Source of the DNA: a virus
Length of the DNA: 53,642 bases
Virus record (IMG/VR): IMGVR_UViG_3300025098_000062
Location: 1-53,642 of that record
Reading direction: 5' to 3' (one strand)
How positions within the stretch are numbered: position 1 is the first letter of the stretch; each line of letters begins with the position of its first letter. The translations under genes were made by a program, and so were the position numbers. Of the stretch, positions 27,188 to 35,980 are shown piece by piece. The notes under the pieces were generated by a model. It saw nothing but the letters and a program-made list of their open reading frames with translations. It ran no database searches and was not told the DNA's origin.

Positions 27188-27216
27188 ATTATTATATATT
27201 TAATTATTATTGTCAA
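27188..27216 (-). promoter_or_regulatory. Possible sigma70 promoter for ssb
   Basis: Minus strand TTGACA (27211-27216), 17-base spacer, AATAAT (27188-27193). The -35 is perfect but lies inside the end of the upstream coding region, and the -10 is weak. A 67-base leader would follow to the SSB start. Confidence 0.35.
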
Positions 27217-27625
27217 TACTTTTTTTAATAATATCTGAAGAAAAAATATTCTGGATATTCATTAGATACATTTTACTTGCATTATGGTCTCCACCAGATA
27301 CTGTTTTCTTATTAGTTGTTTGTTCTACAATACGTCTAAGCATATCAGTTTTAAAAACTAATGTTGCATATACGTCTTCATTTATACATAGATTATGAAA
27401 CCAATAGTCTGATTCAGTAGCTGCTATACCACTAGGTTTACCATAGCTTTCATATTCTATTGCTATGTTACCTGTCTTTAACCACATACCTCTTTCTGAT
27501 TTCACTTCTATCTTCTTATCTTGTAACATGTCTGCTACAATCTTCTCTTTAACTAGACCATACTTTAAGTCTAAATCAAATTTCTTTCTATCTTGTATCT
27601 TTGGTTTTAATGTGTTGCTGCCCAT
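27200..27625 (-). CDS. Small PD-(D/E)XK nuclease-like protein
   Basis: 141 residues from ATG 27625 (AGGA seven bases upstream); a GTG at 27643 is possible but less likely. FDLDLKYGLVKEKIVADML followed by KIEVKSERGMW and TGNIAIEYESYGKPSGI is a restriction-endonuclease-like arrangement with a candidate D...EVK site. Overlaps the polymerase end by 19 bases. Probable nuclease or recombination helper; substrate unknown. Confidence 0.6.
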   Translation of the reverse strand: MGSNTLKPKIQDRKKFDLDLKYGLVKEKIVADMLQDKKIEVKSERGMWLKTGNIAIEYESYGKPSGIAATESDYWFHNLCINEDVYATLVFKTDMLRRIVEQTTNKKTVSGGDHNASKMYLMNIQNIFSSDIIKKSIDNNN

Positions 27626-29244
27626 GTTAATCCTGCCTTCCACTCACTATCTAAAGGACAATTAAGTTTTAATATTTGTTCTGTTTGTTTAATAGATTCT
27701 TTACTTATCTGTCCAAACTTTTGTACATCTTTATGATTAACTTCAAATTGATATTCATCATGAACAGATGCTACTAAGTGAGCATCAATACCAGAAGCAG
27801 TAATCATATCCATCATACATACTAACCATTGTTTACAAACAATAGCACCTGCTCCTTGTAGTAAAGTATTTAAAGCACTATGAGGACTACGTATTTGAAA
27901 GACTCTACCATCTAATCCTTTAATAACTCCTTTTATAGAAGCTTCTTGTACATTATCACGTAATGCTGCAAGAGCAGGCATATTAGTTAAGAATCTGTTA
28001 ACTAATATTTGTCCTTGTTTAGCACCTGCATCTACAACTTTACCTATTTTAGCTGCACCTGCTCCATATAAAAAAGCATATATAAATGTTTTAGCTTGGT
28101 CTCTATTAGTTAAACCTGCCATCTTCATATTAGCTGTATGTATGTCACCTGTTAACAACTCATTAGTAAATTTAGCATCATTCATATAATGTGCTAGACA
28201 TCTTAATTCTAAACCACTCGCATCAGTACCTACCAATGTATACTTAGAAGAGTCAGATACTGTCCAACAATCTCTACATTCTTTACCATAAGGAGAATAG
28301 GTAGCAGGTACTTGAGCAAGGTTCGGAGAATTGTGTGCCATACGTCCTGTAACAGTTTTTAATGTCATTACTCTACCATGTACTTTGTTATCATCTCCAC
28401 ATAACTCTATCCAGGATTTAATTTGTGACACTCTTTTTTGTAGTAGTAAATATCTTGAAAACATTTTAGCTTCTTTCATATCAATATTATTTAATACTTC
28501 TTCATTTACTATTACATTACCTTTATCAGTTTTAAGTTTAGGTTTCCATCCTTTTTCTATTAAACGTTCAGCTATTTGTTTTCTACTACCAATATTAAAA
28601 GGTATATATTTAACTTTAGTTTTAAGTTGAACTTCTGTAGGTGGAAATATTTCTGTAGCTTCATTAGATAAACTATTAGCTTCATCTTCTAAGGATGCTT
28701 TAAGTGTAGTTGCTTTTCTTAAATCTAAAGTAAATCCATTCTCTTCTTGCTTATCTATAATAACTCTAACTTTTTTTTCTAGTTCTATAGATTCATTAGA
28801 AAATTTACTTTTCTCTTTATCTAATTCATTCATTACTTTATGAGTTAAGTTTACATCCTGTGTGCAGTACGTAAGCATATCAGGAGAATACGTATCAAAA
28901 GAATCCATATCTCCTTTTTCAAATCTTAACTTCTTTCCCCATGCATTTAGTCCATGTCCTTCTTCTCTTATAGGATTAAAGAGTTGTGATTCTATTAGAG
29001 TATCTCTTATTTGATTAGATTCAATAGACGAACCAGTAAATTTATTTAATAAAGGTGCATCAAAAGATAAACCATTATGCATTATAAATGTATCAATGTT
29101 CTTACTCCAATCTTTAAAGTCTTTACATTCTTCTTGTACCCAATGTTTAATCGTATTAGTCTTAGGACACTTAGCTACAATACAATGTATTTGAGTAGCT
29201 TCATTCTTAAAACCATTTGTTTCTATATCAACTATAGCTGCCAT
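27607..29244 (-). CDS. polA: DNA polymerase, family A (T7-like) with 3'-5' exonuclease
   Basis: 545 residues from ATG 29244, which has AAAGGAGGAGAAAG in front; an upstream start is unnecessary. Exonuclease motifs DIETNG (residues 6-11), HNGLSFDAPLL and YCTQDVNLT are present. Polymerase motif A is DASGLELRCLAHY, motif B RDQAKTFIYAFLYGAG and motif C VASVHDEY. At the position of E. coli Phe762 motif B has Tyr, as in T7. Short for the family but all catalytic motifs remain. It copies the phage genome together with the gp4-like protein at 30243 and the SSB. Confidence 0.95.
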   Translation of the reverse strand: MAAIVDIETNGFKNEATQIHCIVAKCPKTNTIKHWVQEECKDFKDWSKNIDTFIMHNGLSFDAPLLNKFTGSSIESNQIRDTLIESQLFNPIREEGHGLNAWGKKLRFEKGDMDSFDTYSPDMLTYCTQDVNLTHKVMNELDKEKSKFSNESIELEKKVRVIIDKQEENGFTLDLRKATTLKASLEDEANSLSNEATEIFPPTEVQLKTKVKYIPFNIGSRKQIAERLIEKGWKPKLKTDKGNVIVNEEVLNNIDMKEAKMFSRYLLLQKRVSQIKSWIELCGDDNKVHGRVMTLKTVTGRMAHNSPNLAQVPATYSPYGKECRDCWTVSDSSKYTLVGTDASGLELRCLAHYMNDAKFTNELLTGDIHTANMKMAGLTNRDQAKTFIYAFLYGAGAAKIGKVVDAGAKQGQILVNRFLTNMPALAALRDNVQEASIKGVIKGLDGRVFQIRSPHSALNTLLQGAGAIVCKQWLVCMMDMITASGIDAHLVASVHDEYQFEVNHKDVQKFGQISKESIKQTEQILKLNCPLDSEWKAGLTWAATH

Positions 29245-29383
29245 CTTTCTCCTCCTTTCCACACCAGTTACAAGGTTCTCCTTCACCTATTTCCATTAAA
29301 CTATCTTCAACATTACAATAGTGTTTCCACATTTTTATTCTATCTGGATTTTCACTAGGTTCTTCTGGAATAATATATTTCAT
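29228..29383 (-). CDS. Small CxxC protein upstream of DNA polymerase (51 aa)
   Basis: A frame in the gap between the cytosine methyltransferase and the polymerase, ending 17 bases into the polymerase gene, whose AAGGAGG site it contains. Sequence PDRIKMWKHYCNVEDSLMEI then EPCNWCGKEE, with a CxxC and one further cysteine, suggests a partial zinc knuckle. Coupled translation with the polymerase is likely. Role unknown. Confidence 0.6.
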   Translation of the reverse strand: MKYIIPEEPSENPDRIKMWKHYCNVEDSLMEIGEGEPCNWCGKEEKDGSYS

Positions 29384-29395
29384 TTTATTTTCTCT

Positions 29396-30241
29396 TTATT
29401 TATTTATATTTTTAAGTATATGTGCAATTACATTTATTGTCCACCCATTTCCTAACATTTTATATCGTTGAGTTTTACTAACACTTGCTGTATAAAAATC
29501 AGGAACTGTTTGTGCTCGTTCACATTCTAATGGTGTAATATATCTTAATCCTTTTTTATCTGGTATTCCAAAAAATCTTTGAGAACTACAACCTTTTCCA
29601 TGTGAACCTTCTATCATCTGAACTTTCTCATTATCTTTTTGTATTCTTAATTTTTTATTTTTTCTTTTACTATGTCTATGAATCCAATCTAACATCTTAT
29701 TAGAATAATAATATTTATCATTTACATTTTTTTCTTTTATATCTTTATATAAAATATTTTTATCTTTAGGTATTTTAAAAGATATATTAGTCCAATATAA
29801 TCTTTTTCTATTTTGTGCTGATACTAAATTACTATTAACTTCTATTGGTTTAACACCTAATTCTTTAGATATAATATTTTCATATTCTTTTTTCATCTTA
29901 ACATTCTCATATAAAAACCAACTTGGTTTTAATTTATTTTTAATTTTAACATAATCAAAAAAGTATTGACTTCTTTTATCTTTAAATCCTAATTTTTTAC
30001 CTGCATTAGAAAAGCCTTGACAAGGAGAACCACCTAATAATAAATCAAAAAAAGGAAAATTTGCACTGAAATCTATATGAGAAACATCACCTAAATTAAT
30101 TGTATCAGGATAATTTAATTTAGTTACTTGAATACAAAACTTATCTATTTCGGCTGTAAAATAATTATTGTATTTTATATTAGCTTTATTAAGAGCTAAT
30201 TGTCCACAAGACATTCCATCAAACAAAGATAAGACATTCAT
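29396..30241 (-). CDS. DNA (cytosine-5) methyltransferase
   Basis: 281 residues with all core C5-MTase motifs: LSLFDGMSCGQLAL (I), GGSPCQGFS with catalytic C74 (IV), YENV at 111-114 (VI), QNRKRLYW at 143-150 (VIII) and LGNGWTINVIAHIL (X). The target-recognition region between VIII and X is short, about 100 residues. No restriction enzyme is beside it, so it is an orphan enzyme, likely protecting phage DNA. It looks more AT-rich and K/N-rich than flanking genes, which could mean recent arrival. Confidence 0.93.
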   Translation of the reverse strand: MNVLSLFDGMSCGQLALNKANIKYNNYFTAEIDKFCIQVTKLNYPDTINLGDVSHIDFSANFPFFDLLLGGSPCQGFSNAGKKLGFKDKRSQYFFDYVKIKNKLKPSWFLYENVKMKKEYENIISKELGVKPIEVNSNLVSAQNRKRLYWTNISFKIPKDKNILYKDIKEKNVNDKYYYSNKMLDWIHRHSKRKNKKLRIQKDNEKVQMIEGSHGKGCSSQRFFGIPDKKGLRYITPLECERAQTVPDFYTASVSKTQRYKMLGNGWTINVIAHILKNINK

Positions 30242-30242
30242 T

Positions 30243-31910
30243 TTAATCTCCTACATCAAATTGATTAGTATCGTCAAGCTTATTATCTTTAAGCTCTTTT
30301 AATCTACCTGTTGCTCTATCATAAAGTAAATTACCTGCTGCTCCTGTATCACCTGTATATCTATTCTTTAAGATACGAAGCATAGTTGTATTAGCTGTCA
30401 TAGAATCATGTGCTTGTTGATTACGTTCAAGAGCAATAACACAATCACTAAGATGTGCAATAGAAGCTGAACCTCTAAGATGTGACAGTGTAACTTCTCT
30501 ACCATTTTCGTGACCTGTATCACCTGTTGGTCTTCTTAGATGTGATACTAATAATAAACCTACACCTGTCTGTTCAACTAAACTTCTTAACTTAGTCATA
30601 AGAATATCAATAGACTTTCTTTCATCATCTCCCTCTTGTCCACTAACTAAAATAGATAGATGGTCTAAGATAATCCATTTACAATCTAAAGCTTTAGCCA
30701 TGTATTGTACACGATTTAGTATTTCATCATTATGTATAGAACCAAAGTGGTCAAAGGCATAGAACCTACCAGTTCCTATAGTAGCATCTTCCCACTTTTT
30801 TAATTGTTCTCTTGTATGTTGGTCTCTAATTTCTTTAATATATAATCTAGCACCTGCTTCAACAGACATAATATTAAATGCAGTTTTCTTAATGTTTTCT
30901 TCTAATGCTAAGACACCTATATTAGAATTAGTAGCAGTAAGTATATGATGCATTAGTTCTCTTGTTACTGATGACTTACCCATTCCTGCACCTGCAGTAA
31001 AAGTAACTAACTCACCTGTTCTCATACCATAAGTCTTATCATTAAGAGCTTGCCAAGGATACAAACATGTATCATTCTTTTGTTCTTCATATAAAGAACT
31101 TTGTAATGATTTAAGATTAATAATACCTGCTGGTGTATATACATCTGCATCCCACCATGCATCTAAGAACTTTTTACTTTCTCCTCTTTGTGCATATTCA
31201 TTAGCATCTTTGTAATCTAAACGCATAATCTTACACTTATTAGGTTCAAAGAGTTGAGCTACTTTAGATGCTGCTGCTTTACCTGGTTCGTCATTATCAA
31301 AACAAATTATAATTGTTTCAAACTTATTTAAGTATTCATAAGATGCTTTACAATCTCTTACTGCACCTGCTGCTCCTGTCTTAACAGAAACACAAGCCCA
31401 CTTAGCACCCATCATTTGATAAGCAGACATACAATCTATTTCACCTTCAGTGATAGTAACAAACTTACCTCTTGCTGCAAATAAGTTTTGTCCGAAGAGA
31501 CCTGCTGTAGATATAGAACCTTCAGCCCAGAACTCTTTCTCTTTAGTGTTACGTACCTTAGATGCTACATGTGAATTATTACTATCATAGTATTTATATA
31601 TATGTTGTGTAATATTATTGTCATTGTCTTTACGTACAGCAACATTAAACTTACTACAGGTTTCTTTATTTATTCTTCTATCATGTAGTGCTTCAGTATG
31701 TCCTTCTGTAAAATTAGTTTTAACTACACCTCTTATAGGTGCAGGTGTTATATTATTATTATTGTTCATTTGTTTCCTTTCTGGTGGTGTATAAGTGTTA
31801 CATGAAAAGCAGTACCAGTGTCCATCTTCATATAATGTATTTGCATCACTTGAACTACAGTTACTACATGCTCCTTGTTTAATTACTTTATCGTTCATTT
31901 TATCGTTCAT
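30243..31910 (-). CDS. Primase-helicase, T7 gp4-like
   Basis: 555 residues. N-terminal zinc finger C15-x2-C18 and C34-x2-C37 reads DNA templates for primers. TOPRIM catalytic residues lie at TEGEIDC (E155) and ICFDNDEPG (D205, D207). Helicase domain: Walker A GAGMGKSS at 307-314 and Walker B-like WIILDHLS with D416, plus a later HLRRPTGDTG loop. It unwinds DNA and makes primers for the family A polymerase. The first ATG at 31910 follows AGGAG by ten bases; a second in-frame Met is at 31898. Confidence 0.94.
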   Translation of the reverse strand: MNDKMNDKVIKQGACSNCSSSDANTLYEDGHWYCFSCNTYTPPERKQMNNNNNITPAPIRGVVKTNFTEGHTEALHDRRINKETCSKFNVAVRKDNDNNITQHIYKYYDSNNSHVASKVRNTKEKEFWAEGSISTAGLFGQNLFAARGKFVTITEGEIDCMSAYQMMGAKWACVSVKTGAAGAVRDCKASYEYLNKFETIIICFDNDEPGKAAASKVAQLFEPNKCKIMRLDYKDANEYAQRGESKKFLDAWWDADVYTPAGIINLKSLQSSLYEEQKNDTCLYPWQALNDKTYGMRTGELVTFTAGAGMGKSSVTRELMHHILTATNSNIGVLALEENIKKTAFNIMSVEAGARLYIKEIRDQHTREQLKKWEDATIGTGRFYAFDHFGSIHNDEILNRVQYMAKALDCKWIILDHLSILVSGQEGDDERKSIDILMTKLRSLVEQTGVGLLLVSHLRRPTGDTGHENGREVTLSHLRGSASIAHLSDCVIALERNQQAHDSMTANTTMLRILKNRYTGDTGAAGNLLYDRATGRLKELKDNKLDDTNQFDVGD

Positions 31911-31923
31911 TTTATTTTATCTC

Positions 31924-32112
31924 CTAATCATTATTATCCAATACAGTTCTATATAGTTCGTTAACAAAACTAGTTTTATCTTCCATAACTTCATTAACTT
32001 CTTTCTTAGCTAACTTCTTAGCTTCTTGTTTAGTATAACCTTCTTCTTGATACTCTTTAACAAAAGTCCAGAACATTCTATTTCTTTCTTTATCCCAGAG
32101 ATTTGTGCTCAT
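31924..32112 (-). CDS. Small early protein (62 aa)
   Basis: Highly charged helical protein (FVKEYQEEGYTKQEAKKLAKK) 13 bases upstream of the primase-helicase gene. No known domain. Part of the early operon. Confidence 0.5.
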   Translation of the reverse strand: MSTNLWDKERNRMFWTFVKEYQEEGYTKQEAKKLAKKEVNEVMEDKTSFVNELYRTVLDNND

Positions 32113-32317
32113 GTATCCACCTTACTCTTTCTATTCTCTTATCTTTAGTATAATAAGTATATTTATATTTATTATTCTTGTCAACATAAGAATATTTATT
32201 TTTAGAAAATTTAGAATACAATACCATATCACATCCCATAGTTTTCCAAACTCCTTGATGTAAGTTCCAATGTTCTTCTGGAGTTAATGAGCACTGTTCA
32301 TTCGTATTAGTCATCAT
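32090..32317 (-). CDS. Small early protein (75 aa)
   Basis: 75 residues, two cysteines, W-rich N-terminal half (PEEHWNLHQGVWKTMGCDM) and a Y/K-rich second half. Overlaps both neighbours by 11-23 bases. Unknown function. Confidence 0.5.
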   Translation of the reverse strand: MMTNTNEQCSLTPEEHWNLHQGVWKTMGCDMVLYSKFSKNKYSYVDKNNKYKYTYYTKDKRIERVRWIHEHKSLG

Positions 32318-32495
32318 GTTTTATATCCTTTTCTGCCCAGCTAATACCACCAGAAAACGTGGCTTCTGGGTTTATTTTTCTACGTAAGTAATGTAGTTCT
32401 TCTGTTAATACTTTTATTCTTATATGAGCTCTGCTCAGTTGTTCTTGTAAGTCTTTAATATTCTTTTTATATAAGTCTTCTCTTTGCTGTGTCAT
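32307..32495 (-). CDS. Small coiled-coil early protein (62 aa)
   Basis: First 45 residues are a regular charged helix (KKNIKDLQEQLSRAHIRIKV) with heptad spacing, then a short G-S-G turn with W. Probably a coiled-coil dimer; binding partner unknown. Confidence 0.5.
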   Translation of the reverse strand: MTQQREDLYKKNIKDLQEQLSRAHIRIKVLTEELHYLRRKINPEATFSGGISWAEKDIKHDD

Positions 32496-32496
32496 A

Positions 32497-32691
32497 TTAA
32501 TGTATCCTATATATTTTAATTGAGCTAGAATTTAAATCAAAATCTATTGGTGCTATACTTAATATAAAAGAAGTAGCTTCTTCAATAGATTTAAACTTCA
32601 TTGGCATTTGAAAATCATCTACTAAATAGTCAGGTAACTCATCTTCAAAAGGACTAGCGTGAGCTATAACATAAGCATCTTTAACATTCAT
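32497..32691 (-). CDS. Small early protein (64 aa)
   Basis: 64 residues, acidic, with an alternating pattern (AYVIAHASPF... FKSIEEATSFILSIAP) suggesting a small alpha/beta fold. No named family recognised. Separated by one base from the next gene. Confidence 0.5.
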   Translation of the reverse strand: MNVKDAYVIAHASPFEDELPDYLVDDFQMPMKFKSIEEATSFILSIAPIDFDLNSSSIKIYRIH

Positions 32692-32756
32692 TATTATTCT
32701 CCTGTAGTAATGCTATTTAAGTATAGCATATATATTAATAATATAAAATAATTATT

Positions 32757-32906
32757 TTAATTACGTACTAGTATTAAGCATATCAATGATATAACTAATA
32801 CAATTGGAAAGATATAGTTTAACCAGAGTGTCTTATCTTTTTCTGCTGGTGCGAACCAGTGACCAGTACGTTTCATTCTACGTTTACGTTCAGTTTCTTT
32901 ATCCAT
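32757..32906 (-). CDS. Small single-TM protein (49 aa)
   Basis: Starts with ATG in an eight-base overlap with the upstream gene and GGAGGAG before it. Basic N-terminus (DKETERKRRMKRTGHWFAPA), then a C-terminal membrane helix of about 20 hydrophobic residues (YIFPIVLVISLICLILV). A basic cytoplasmic face with C-terminal anchor is suggested. Confidence 0.55.
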   Translation of the reverse strand: MDKETERKRRMKRTGHWFAPAEKDKTLWLNYIFPIVLVISLICLILVRN

Positions 32907-33156
32907 CTTTTAAATCTCCTCCTCCATATGTTATCTCACAATCTGAATTACCCCATTCATTACCATGATATTCAACTAATACAACAAGACTATCATATAA
33001 TGGAATCTTATGTGTTGTTCCTTCTTCAGAATAATTTACATCTGCTTCAGAAACTACAAAACTTATTTCTTCTCTTGTTAATTTTCTATTACTTTTAATA
33101 GTATAACTTCGTGTATCTTGTGACCATTCTTCAAAGCCATATGTATACTTACTCAT
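32899..33156 (-). CDS. Small early protein (85 aa)
   Basis: 85 residues, acidic, with SYTIKSNRKLTREEISFVV then beta-type segments ending YGGGDLKDG. The KLTREEI pattern is shared in form with the 84-residue protein at 33412 (KLSIDELEEYV), so the two may be distant paralogues. Function unknown. Confidence 0.5.
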   Translation of the reverse strand: MSKYTYGFEEWSQDTRSYTIKSNRKLTREEISFVVSEADVNYSEEGTTHKIPLYDSLVVLVEYHGNEWGNSDCEITYGGGDLKDG

Positions 33157-33422
33157 TTGTTATTCTCCTTTATTTTATTATCATTTTTACCTACTGCTGA
33201 CCTGGGCAGTACAACTACTTCTGCATCTGTTTCTATCCAGACCTTAGCACCACAAGACAAAGGCTTATCAGGACTGTATATAACTTTACTCTCACCTAGT
33301 ATCTTTACTTCGTGAGCATATGTATTACTATTATAAGTCTTAACAGTAATTACTGGGTCTCTTCTATCATTCTTGTGATTAGATTTAATAACGTGTTGGT
33401 TAATATGTATTCTAGTCTTCAT
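33153..33422 (-). CDS. Small early protein (89 aa), marine-phage type
   Basis: Beta-rich protein: MKTRIHINQHVIKSNHK, VITVKTYNSNTYAHEV and PLSCGAKVWIETDAEV. I associate this order of motifs with a conserved hypothetical in marine phages. Overlap of four bases with the gene downstream. No function assigned. Confidence 0.6.
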   Translation of the reverse strand: MKTRIHINQHVIKSNHKNDRRDPVITVKTYNSNTYAHEVKILGESKVIYSPDKPLSCGAKVWIETDAEVVVLPRSAVGKNDNKIKENNK

Positions 33423-33666
33423 GATTTATATCTCCATGTCCATTAACTACATTAAAAGATTCTTCAGATAGTATAACATCTCTACCTATGTATGTAGTTT
33501 CTGTTTCTAAATTATCTAATTTAATTTTTTTAGATTGTCCTACAAATAAACATTTCTCTCGTACATATTCTTCTAACTCATCAATAGATAATTTATCAGT
33601 AGAAGTTACAATATATCTATCTACATTTTTATTTGTTTTTATTATTTCATATTCATATTTAATCAT
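33412..33666 (-). CDS. Small early protein (84 aa)
   Basis: Start set to ATG 33666, which has GAGAGGTAGCT before it; a longer frame to 33723 would run far into the neighbour. Alternating beta pattern then KLSIDELEEYVREK helix. Similar in outline to the protein at 32899. Confidence 0.5.
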   Translation of the reverse strand: MIKYEYEIIKTNKNVDRYIVTSTDKLSIDELEEYVREKCLFVGQSKKIKLDNLETETTYIGRDVILSEESFNVVNGHGDINHED

Positions 33667-33916
33667 AGCTACCTCTCTCTTCATATTTAACAAACTGTAA
33701 TTTAATTCTATCGTCATCATCATGTATAGTAAAACCTAAACTGTTCCATATATCAGGACATTCATCTCCATATATGTATGTATACTTATCAGATTTTTGT
33801 TCTTTATCTTTTAAATCAGAAACATATTCAAGTATCTCATTATGTGTATATCTTTGTGCAGCATTATCTCCTACTAATGCTTCCATTAACTGTATTAATT
33901 TTTCTCTATTGTTCAT
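33659..33916 (-). CDS. Small early protein (85 aa)
   Basis: Helical N-terminus (REKLIQLMEALVGDNAAQRY), then TYIYGDECPDIWNSLGF and an acidic DDDDR patch. No recognised domain. AAGGAGAATAAAA precedes the ATG. Confidence 0.5.
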   Translation of the reverse strand: MNNREKLIQLMEALVGDNAAQRYTHNEILEYVSDLKDKEQKSDKYTYIYGDECPDIWNSLGFTIHDDDDRIKLQFVKYEERGSYD

Positions 33917-34055
33917 TTTTATTCTCCTTGTTATTGTTACGTATTAGTATATAATCTTTTTTTCTACTCATTAAGAAATCAAACAACTTAAAATGTACAT
34001 CTTTAGTAGTAGGTTTTCTTTTAAAGTTAAGCGTAATAGTAACTGTCCATTTCAT
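33906..34055 (-). CDS. Small basic early protein (49 aa)
   Basis: Frame between two early genes with an AAGGAAACTTAA upstream of ATG 34055. MKWTVTITLNFKRKP then a basic helix. The end overlaps the next start and includes its ribosome site. Also covers one copy of an ACTAATACG motif near 33939. Confidence 0.5.
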   Translation of the reverse strand: MKWTVTITLNFKRKPTTKDVHFKLFDFLMSRKKDYILIRNNNKENKNEQ

Positions 34056-34301
34056 TTAAGTTTCCTTTATTATTTTTAATGCTTCCTCAACAGTTTGATT
34101 ATCTTTATAAACTTTCCAATTAGTTCTATCATAAGGCATAGTTTCTATTACATATTCTCCTTTAGTATTATGTCTAAAGATACACATATATATTTCTTCT
34201 ACTGTATCTCTAAATTCTTTCTGAGAATATTTAGATATATTTATTTCTTTTACTAAAGATGCAAAGTGTTGTGTTTCTATTTGATTAAATCTTTTACTCA
34301 T
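34056..34301 (-). CDS. Small early protein (81 aa)
   Basis: Helical start (RFNQIETQHFASLVKEIN) then short beta segments (YVIETMPYDRTNWKVYKD). AAGGAGATAAAG lies before the ATG. No known family. Confidence 0.5.
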   Translation of the reverse strand: MSKRFNQIETQHFASLVKEINISKYSQKEFRDTVEEIYMCIFRHNTKGEYVIETMPYDRTNWKVYKDNQTVEEALKIIKET

Positions 34302-34315
34302 CTTTATCTCCTTTA

Positions 34316-34537
34316 TTAGTTTTTAATTAATTGAATCTCTAAGAACCCTCCACCATTTCCTTCTGGGTCACGACTAACTACAACTTGATATTCTTTACCT
34401 TTATATTTTGTAATCAAAATTGGAAAAGGTTCTATGTCTGCATCTTTATCATCTAAAACATACTCTGTAATAGTATGACCTATTAATTGTTTATAATGCT
34501 TTGCCATTGCATTTTTATATTGTTCACTTGTATTCAT
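34316..34537 (-). CDS. Small early protein (73 aa)
   Basis: HYKQLIGHTITEYVLDDKDA, then FPILITKYKGKEYQVVVSRD and GNGGGFLEIQ: a small beta-barrel-like pattern seen in some phage hypothetical proteins. Overlaps the upstream gene by four bases. Confidence 0.5.
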   Translation of the reverse strand: MNTSEQYKNAMAKHYKQLIGHTITEYVLDDKDADIEPFPILITKYKGKEYQVVVSRDPEGNGGGFLEIQLIKN

Positions 34538-34905
34538 TTTTTATCTCCTGATATTGCACCTATTTGTGGTAAGATTTTATCTTCTATTGCATTCTCTATA
34601 TTCTCTAATAAGCTAGGTGATGTAGTAGGTTTACCATACTTATACGTAACAGTATTATTTTTTATGTCATCAACATCTGATGGCTGCAACCATACTAGTT
34701 TTTCTCTATCAGGTGTAGCTAACCAATCTATTACTGCTGTATTAATTATATAATTTTCTCCATGGTTTTCATTTAAGTAATATAAGAAATCAAAAAAGCT
34801 ATCATCACCTAGTCCATCACCAAGCTTATCATTACCATCTTTATTCTTAATAGGTTTAGTAAGTATTTGTTTTAGTTTGTCTTTATCTACGTGCCATGTT
34901 CCCAT
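34534..34905 (-). CDS. Hypothetical early protein (123 aa)
   Basis: MGTWHVDKDKLKQILTKPI, a G/D-rich central loop, then WLATPDREKLVWLQPSD. Acidic overall, no catalytic motif recognised. AAAAGGAGA precedes the ATG. Confidence 0.5.
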   Translation of the reverse strand: MGTWHVDKDKLKQILTKPIKNKDGNDKLGDGLGDDSFFDFLYYLNENHGENYIINTAVIDWLATPDREKLVWLQPSDVDDIKNNTVTYKYGKPTTSPSLLENIENAIEDKILPQIGAISGDKK

Positions 34906-34932
34906 GTCAATCTCCTTTTAATAATTTATTAT

Positions 34933-34979
34933 AAGAACTATGAGTTCTTTTCTAAAAGTAAAAAAGAACTCGATAGTTC
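34933..34979. promoter_or_regulatory. Tandem GAACT hairpins
   Basis: Two short inverted repeats in the 84-base gap: AAGAACT-atg-AGTTCTT (34933-34949) and GAACT-cgat-AGTTC (34966-34979). On the minus strand the second is followed by five Ts, like a weak intrinsic terminator after the DUF932 gene; the first is T-flanked on the plus side. They may act as terminators or as paired protein-binding sites. Confidence 0.4.
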
Positions 34980-34989
34980 GTTTTAAATG

Positions 34990-35970
34990 TTAAGCTACAT
35001 CAGCATACTGTAATGCTTTAGTTAACGCTTCTTGTTTATACTTACTTGCGTCACCATACCAAGAACTTCTTACTCTAGATGCATTACTTTTACCTAGCTT
35101 ATGGTCATACATATATGTAACTGTATTAAATGTATCCCACCAAGAATCTTTAACTAGTCCTGCACCAGGTGTACCATTGTTATGTAATCTATTAGCATAA
35201 GCTGCTTTTTTACTACGCACATAACCTTTAACTTCTTCTTCATAATGTGTCATAGGAAATAACTTACTAAAGTATTCATCTCTGCTTTCTTTAGTACTCA
35301 TTTTATTAACAAGATGTTTAGCTTGGTTACTATATTCTATCATACTATTAGAAGCTAACCCAAGTGCATCTTTAACCATGTGTGGGTCAAACTTTTTAGT
35401 ATGGTCTAAGCGTATACCATTATTGTTACTACCAAGAGCAAGCTGTAAAGTATTATTACAAACCACCCTGATTGGCGTAAACCTGACATTGAGAGAAGTA
35501 CCAAATGAATGAGGATTAGTAAACAACATATAACTTTCAACGACATCATCTTTAACCACCTCAAATGTTTCATTAACTTTAGCAAGTATCCATACTATCT
35601 TGCCATTACTTAATGAACCAGCTGTATGCATTTCCATCTTCCCTTCTTCGACCCAATCATAAAAGAAATCAAAGGCTTCTTGATTCTGAACAGGATGCCA
35701 GTTCTTACCTACTACATCTAGTTCAGTGTTATCTTCTTCTCTTATCAGTGCCATCTTATTCTTTATTAACATACCACCATGATATTGATTTAGATTATCT
35801 TGTTCAATAGCACTATTATTTAATCTAAACATTGGTACTTTCTTAACAGTCCAGTTTAACTGTGCTGCTTCCATCATTTCGTATGCACTCATATCATTTG
35901 ATACAGGTACACCTAACCCATGCCAAGGTAACTCCCCAGCATAAGCCATAGTTTCTACGTTATGTGACAT
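34990..35970 (-). CDS. DUF932 protein
   Basis: 326 residues. N-terminal MSHNVETMAYAGELPWHGLG with a following VSNDMSAYEMMEAA is the signature of DUF932/phage-plasmid-like proteins, and RVVCNNTLQLAL with the later C-terminal helices also fits. The family is common on phages and plasmids, often near replication genes, but its role is not firmly known. GGAGACAAT precedes the ATG. It is the longest gene of the early small-gene block. Confidence 0.85.
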   Translation of the reverse strand: MSHNVETMAYAGELPWHGLGVPVSNDMSAYEMMEAAQLNWTVKKVPMFRLNNSAIEQDNLNQYHGGMLIKNKMALIREEDNTELDVVGKNWHPVQNQEAFDFFYDWVEEGKMEMHTAGSLSNGKIVWILAKVNETFEVVKDDVVESYMLFTNPHSFGTSLNVRFTPIRVVCNNTLQLALGSNNNGIRLDHTKKFDPHMVKDALGLASNSMIEYSNQAKHLVNKMSTKESRDEYFSKLFPMTHYEEEVKGYVRSKKAAYANRLHNNGTPGAGLVKDSWWDTFNTVTYMYDHKLGKSNASRVRSSWYGDASKYKQEALTKALQYADVA

Positions 35971-35980
35971 ATTGTCTCCT

